From Coptodactyla brooksi (Eukaryota > Arthropoda > Insecta > Coleoptera > Scarabaeidae): a stretch of DNA of 20,706 nucleotides. Each line of letters begins with the position of its first letter. Position 1 is the stretch's first letter. The stretch covers positions 1-20,706 of the forward strand of contig JAWQRM010000646.1 of NCBI GenBank assembly GCA_033557675.1, read 5' to 3'. Under the pieces are notes generated by a model. That model was not told the DNA's origin. It saw nothing but the letters and a program-made list of their open reading frames with translations, and did not search any database. Positions 18,766 to 20,706 of the stretch are shown in pieces. The position numbers and the translations under genes are program-made.

Positions 18766-18800
18766 TTTCTGATGATGGTCGGCGAAGACCGAAACCGGCA
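18766..18800 (+). ncRNA. Hammerhead-ribozyme-like motif, Penelope-type
   Basis: CTGATGA (18769-18775), T, stem GGTC/GACC (18777-18780 with 18787-18790, GGCGAA loop), then GAAACCGGC. This is the order of conserved boxes of a hammerhead core. CCGG is self-complementary, as the very short stem III of dimeric Penelope-type hammerheads can be. The cleavage triplet expected as GUC reads GGC here, and one U is extra beside stem II, so activity is doubtful. Confidence 0.5.
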
Positions 18801-18879
18801 AAGCAAATAAAATTTTAAAAATATGCCAGAGGAGTATTACTTCATCGAATATTTATGATCCCACAACTTAGCAATATGT

Positions 18880-18975
18880 GGCAATACAATGGATATTATA
18901 TGGCCCCTCAGATCACTAGATTTGTCGTCAAATGATTTCTACTTGGCGAATAAGTGTAAAATATTTGGCAAATAA
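18880..18975 (+). pseudogene. Mariner-like (DDE_3) transposase fragment
   Basis: The frame reads GNTMDIIWPLRSLDLSSNDF then YLANKCKIFGK, stop at 18973. WPxRSxDLSSNDFYL is the region around the third catalytic acid in mariner-like transposases (usually WPxRSPDLxxxDFFLWG). Pro of SPDL is Leu here and the Trp-Gly after FYL is lost. An in-frame TGA lies at 18856. Confidence 0.6.
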
Positions 18976-19165
18976 GTTGGATAGCATGTACAAAAAATAT
19001 AAGGAACAAAGAAATGCGAAATTGCTACATGGAGCGTTGAAAACCCTAAGAAATAACAAAAAAGTAGGTATCAAATACATAGAAGATAATATAAGACATC
19101 CAGTAACCACTGATTAACAAATAGAATGATAGAAGGAATACTTCGAAGGAACACTGAACAGAGAG
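18959..19165 (+). pseudogene. LINE-type polyprotein fragment between endonuclease and reverse transcriptase
   Basis: The frame contains SMYKKYKEQRNAKLLHGALK, TLRNNKKVGIKYIEDN and PVTTD, stop at 19115. After stops it goes on with KEYFEGTLNREAD. KEYFE.LLN-like text after a short linker is typical of the segment just before the reverse transcriptase in several non-LTR families. It overlaps the end of the mariner-like frame in another phase, so one insertion is probably nested beside the other. Confidence 0.5.
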
Positions 19166-19395
19166 GCTGATTTATCAAGTCAAAAATATTAGGACAGGGA
19201 CAGATCTTCTCTCGTTAAAGGCAAATCCATGTTACTCCATTACTTTCCAACTTTTATAATCGCGTATTGCATGCATATGTAAGTAAAAATTTTCCAAATA
19301 TTATTAATCATTCATACCTTTCACACAATACTAGAAGGTAATATCTAATGGCTACTAATACTCACTGTACTCAATATTAACAACAGAAACAAAGT
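19166..19395. other. Intergenic DNA 3' of rdgB; nothing recognised
   Basis: AT-rich, no coding signal and no clear repeat. It may include the rdgB 3' untranslated region. Confidence 0.5.
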
Positions 19396-19401
19396 TTTAA
19401 T
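19396..19401 (-). terminator. Variant polyadenylation signal ATTAAA for rdgB
   Basis: ATTAAA on the minus strand lies 22 nt after the proposed rdgB stop. It is plausible but easily produced by chance in this composition. Confidence 0.3.
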
Positions 19402-19422
19402 ATGATAGGGTGTTAAATAAAA

Positions 19423-19450
19423 TTATAAAATGATAGGCCAGGATTGGAAT
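19423..19450 (-). CDS. rdgB: Possible last exon of rdgB (RFQSWPIIL, stop)
   Basis: The minus strand has a strong pyrimidine tract and acceptor (GTAACCTCAG). The first base completes the AG| codon left by the previous exon as Arg, followed by FQSWPIIL and TAA. A variant poly(A) hexamer lies 22 nt beyond. The peptide does not match a C-terminus I know, and the real last exon could lie elsewhere or be isoform-specific. Confidence 0.4.
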
Positions 19451-20114
19451 CTGAGGTTACAAAAAACAAAAACTACTAAAATAATTTTATTAAATATATA
19501 TGTATATAATATCAAAAGTATAAGAAATTGTACTACGATAAAAAAAGAATTGTTCGCATAAACAACAAAAATATAATTTGTATTATTACCTGCGTCTCCG
19601 TGAGTTTGCTTGTCCAGGTAAACCAAAGTACCCTCTTGGTATTACCATCCGAGCATTACCTTGCGCAGGTCTTGATCCTCCGTGTGCCAGCAAAGTGGTC
19701 AAGTGAGCCGCATAGCCGTCTGTCAAGACTGTCGCTTGCGAGTGCTGTTTTTTAGAGGCCTTACCGACTATGAAGATTTGTTTTGGTTTCAGACCGATAG
19801 AAGTGTAGACGACAATATCTTTACTGCTACCATATGCGCACTGTATTATAACATTGTGATACTAAAAAGTACAATTATAATATTTAATAAAAACAGATTT
19901 TAACTTTATTTAAACCTATTAAATCATTTATACCTGTATTAAATTGTTTAAATAAGCCGTTTTGTGTCCTAGGGGGTCCGTTGATAAACCATCAGCAAAG
20001 GAAACTAAACCGTGTGGAAAATTGTGTTGGGACAACCATGAAACTACACGATGATGTTGCATGTCAGGTCGACCTGTGGTGTATATTATTAGATATCCTA
20101 ATTCTTGCCAATGC
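19423..20114 (-). CDS. rdgB: rdgB/PITPNM phosphatidylinositol transfer protein, C-terminal LNS2 exons
   Basis: Membrane-associated class II PI-transfer protein that returns phosphatidylinositol to the plasma membrane during PLC signalling, in Drosophila photoreceptors notably. Only the C-terminus is here, in exons 20114-19934, 19861-19590 and probably 19450-19423. The two main exons encode 150 full codons of the LNS2 domain: HWQELGYLIIYTTGRPDMQ, VVSWLSQHNFPHGLVSFADG, LSTDPLGHKTAYLNNLIQ, CAYGSSKDIVVYTSIG, IFIVGKASKK, ATVLTDGYAAHL, GGSRPAQGNARMVIPRGYFG and LPGQANSRRR. TGRPDMQ and FADGLSTDPLGHK are highly characteristic of RDGB/Nir proteins. The rest of the gene lies to the right, beyond a transposon-bearing intron of at least 592 nt. 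The gene converges on the myosin gene. Confidence 0.93.
19590..19861 (-). CDS. rdgB: rdgB exon: LNS2 domain, second part
   Basis: A 72-nt intron ending CTTTTTAG precedes YHNVIIQCAYGSSKDIVVY. The exon continues through GLKPKQIFIVGKASKK, ATVLTDGYAAHLTTLL and GGSRPAQGNARMVIPRG to LPGQANSRRR and a split codon AG| before donor GTAATA. There are 90 full codons. Base composition is visibly richer in G+C than the flanks, as expected for constrained coding sequence. Confidence 0.95.
19934..20114 (-). CDS. rdgB: rdgB exon: LNS2 domain, first part
   Basis: The minus-strand acceptor is TTATTTCTAG, followed by one base of a split codon and 60 codons from HWQELGY to AYLNNLIQ, closed by donor GTATAA. The frame is unbroken and identity to insect and vertebrate PITPNM proteins over GRPDMQ...FADGLSTDP is evident by eye. 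Confidence 0.95.
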
Positions 20115-20570
20115 CTAGAAATAAAGATATAAAGAAATAAAGGAAGAATTATCTTTCAATATTTTTAGATATTTGGTAATTAGGCACTTGTTGATTTAGG
20201 TAACTGTTTTGATACTTATGATAGACACATCATTGAGCATCTGATCTGCAATATCCTTCAAGTTTTAATATGCTTTCTTGTCCTTTATAGATGTAATCTT
20301 TTGCTGAAGTCAATGATAAGGAATAAAAATAAAAACAATAAATACAGGTAATATGTACATTATATCATTTGTTAATTTTAATTTTATGTTGGTCCATAAA
20401 AATTTTTAATGATACCCGTAAATCAGTAATTGTGTTTTTTGGTTCCATTCAAAATAATAAACACAAATTCCCATGTCCCGCTACCATTTGATTGCGCGCC
20501 ATCTTGGTTATGTGACGTTTAGCTCAGTTTAGCTTTAACCATTGTGTTGTGTAGACGTCCAAATTTTATA
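20115..20570 (-). other. rdgB intron containing the left end of a transposon
   Basis: No further rdgB exon is visible up to the window edge. From about 20460 the base composition changes (GATTGCGCGCCATCTTGG, TAGACGTCC), which I take as the 5' region of the transposase gene that starts at 20571 on the other strand. The exact transposon end is not resolvable here. Confidence 0.5.
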
Positions 20571-20706
20571 ATGGATAAACATACACCACAAGAACGAGCA
20601 GAAATAGTGACAATATTTATTGAAAATAATCGTTCCATTATTGCCACTCAGCGGAAATTGCGTCAAAAATATCCTAATCGTCCAGTGCCTCACAAAACCA
20701 CAATTT
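20571..20706 (+). CDS. Mariner-like transposase N-terminus, DUF4817-type HTH; runs off the window
   Basis: ATG at 20571 opens a 45-codon frame without stops: MDKHTPQERAEIVTIFIENN, RSIIATQRKLRQKYPNRPVP and HKTTI. YTPQER....IFIENNRSIIATQRKLRQKYP is the DUF4817 helix-turn-helix found at the start of many insect mariner-like transposases (those ending in WPPRSPDLTPxDFFLWG). It would bind the element's terminal repeats. The catalytic domain would lie beyond the window. Unlike the other elements here this frame is undamaged as far as it goes, suggesting a younger insertion into the rdgB intron, antisense to the host gene. Confidence 0.8.
   Translation, partial: MDKHTPQERAEIVTIFIENNRSIIATQRKLRQKYPNRPVPHKTTI

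Noticed and set aside
1..20706. tRNA, rRNA, CRISPR or prokaryotic operon features
   Set aside because: No cloverleaf, rRNA core or spacer array was seen, and the genes are spliced eukaryotic ones.

Overview
The window is nuclear DNA from an AT-rich animal genome, almost certainly an insect. It has intron-interrupted genes with GT/AG junctions, Myo61F-like and rdgB-like coding sequence, and many decayed transposons of types common in arthropods. The order is not certain; Hymenoptera is only a guess from the flavour of the repeats. There are no operons, CRISPR arrays or recognisable RNA genes.

Layout. (1) 3135-8087, plus strand: twelve exons encode the last 847 residues of a class I unconventional myosin of the Myo1C / Drosophila Myo61F type. 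They cover the motor domain from just before the NYLLEKSR-like block through switch II, three IQ motifs and the TH1 tail with its lipid-binding PH-like region. The first part of the motor, including the P-loop, lies outside the window. The exon coordinates sum to 2544 nt, which is 847 codons plus a stop with no frame break; the last exon is the least certain. (2) 19423-20114, minus strand: the C-terminal exons of an rdgB/PITPNM phosphatidylinositol transfer protein, covering its LNS2 domain. The two genes are convergent, with 3' ends about 11.3 kb apart.

(3) The upstream myosin intron (1-3134) holds a broken pogo/Tigger-like transposase on the minus strand (1721-2295), tandem repeats upstream of its start, and Penelope-like sequence with hammerhead-like cores (2790-2912). 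(4) The 8.1-19.4 kb interval has no gene I can support. It holds imperfect 250-280 bp repeats (9798-10475), pieces of non-LTR retrotransposons (12232-13062, 16443-17091, 18959-19165), a mariner-like DDE remnant (18880-18975), further hammerhead-like motifs (15421-15460 and 18766-18800) and many perfect stem-loops. One of these, 13172-13267, has microRNA-precursor-like geometry. (5) At the right edge (20571-20706), inside the rdgB intron and on the opposite strand, an open DUF4817-type transposase N-terminus runs off the window.

I see no clear new multi-gene system. The items most worth a second look are the recurring hammerhead-like cores, the 13.2 kb hairpin, the duplication that copies an exon-9/intron boundary of the myosin gene, and the unresolved myosin C-terminus.
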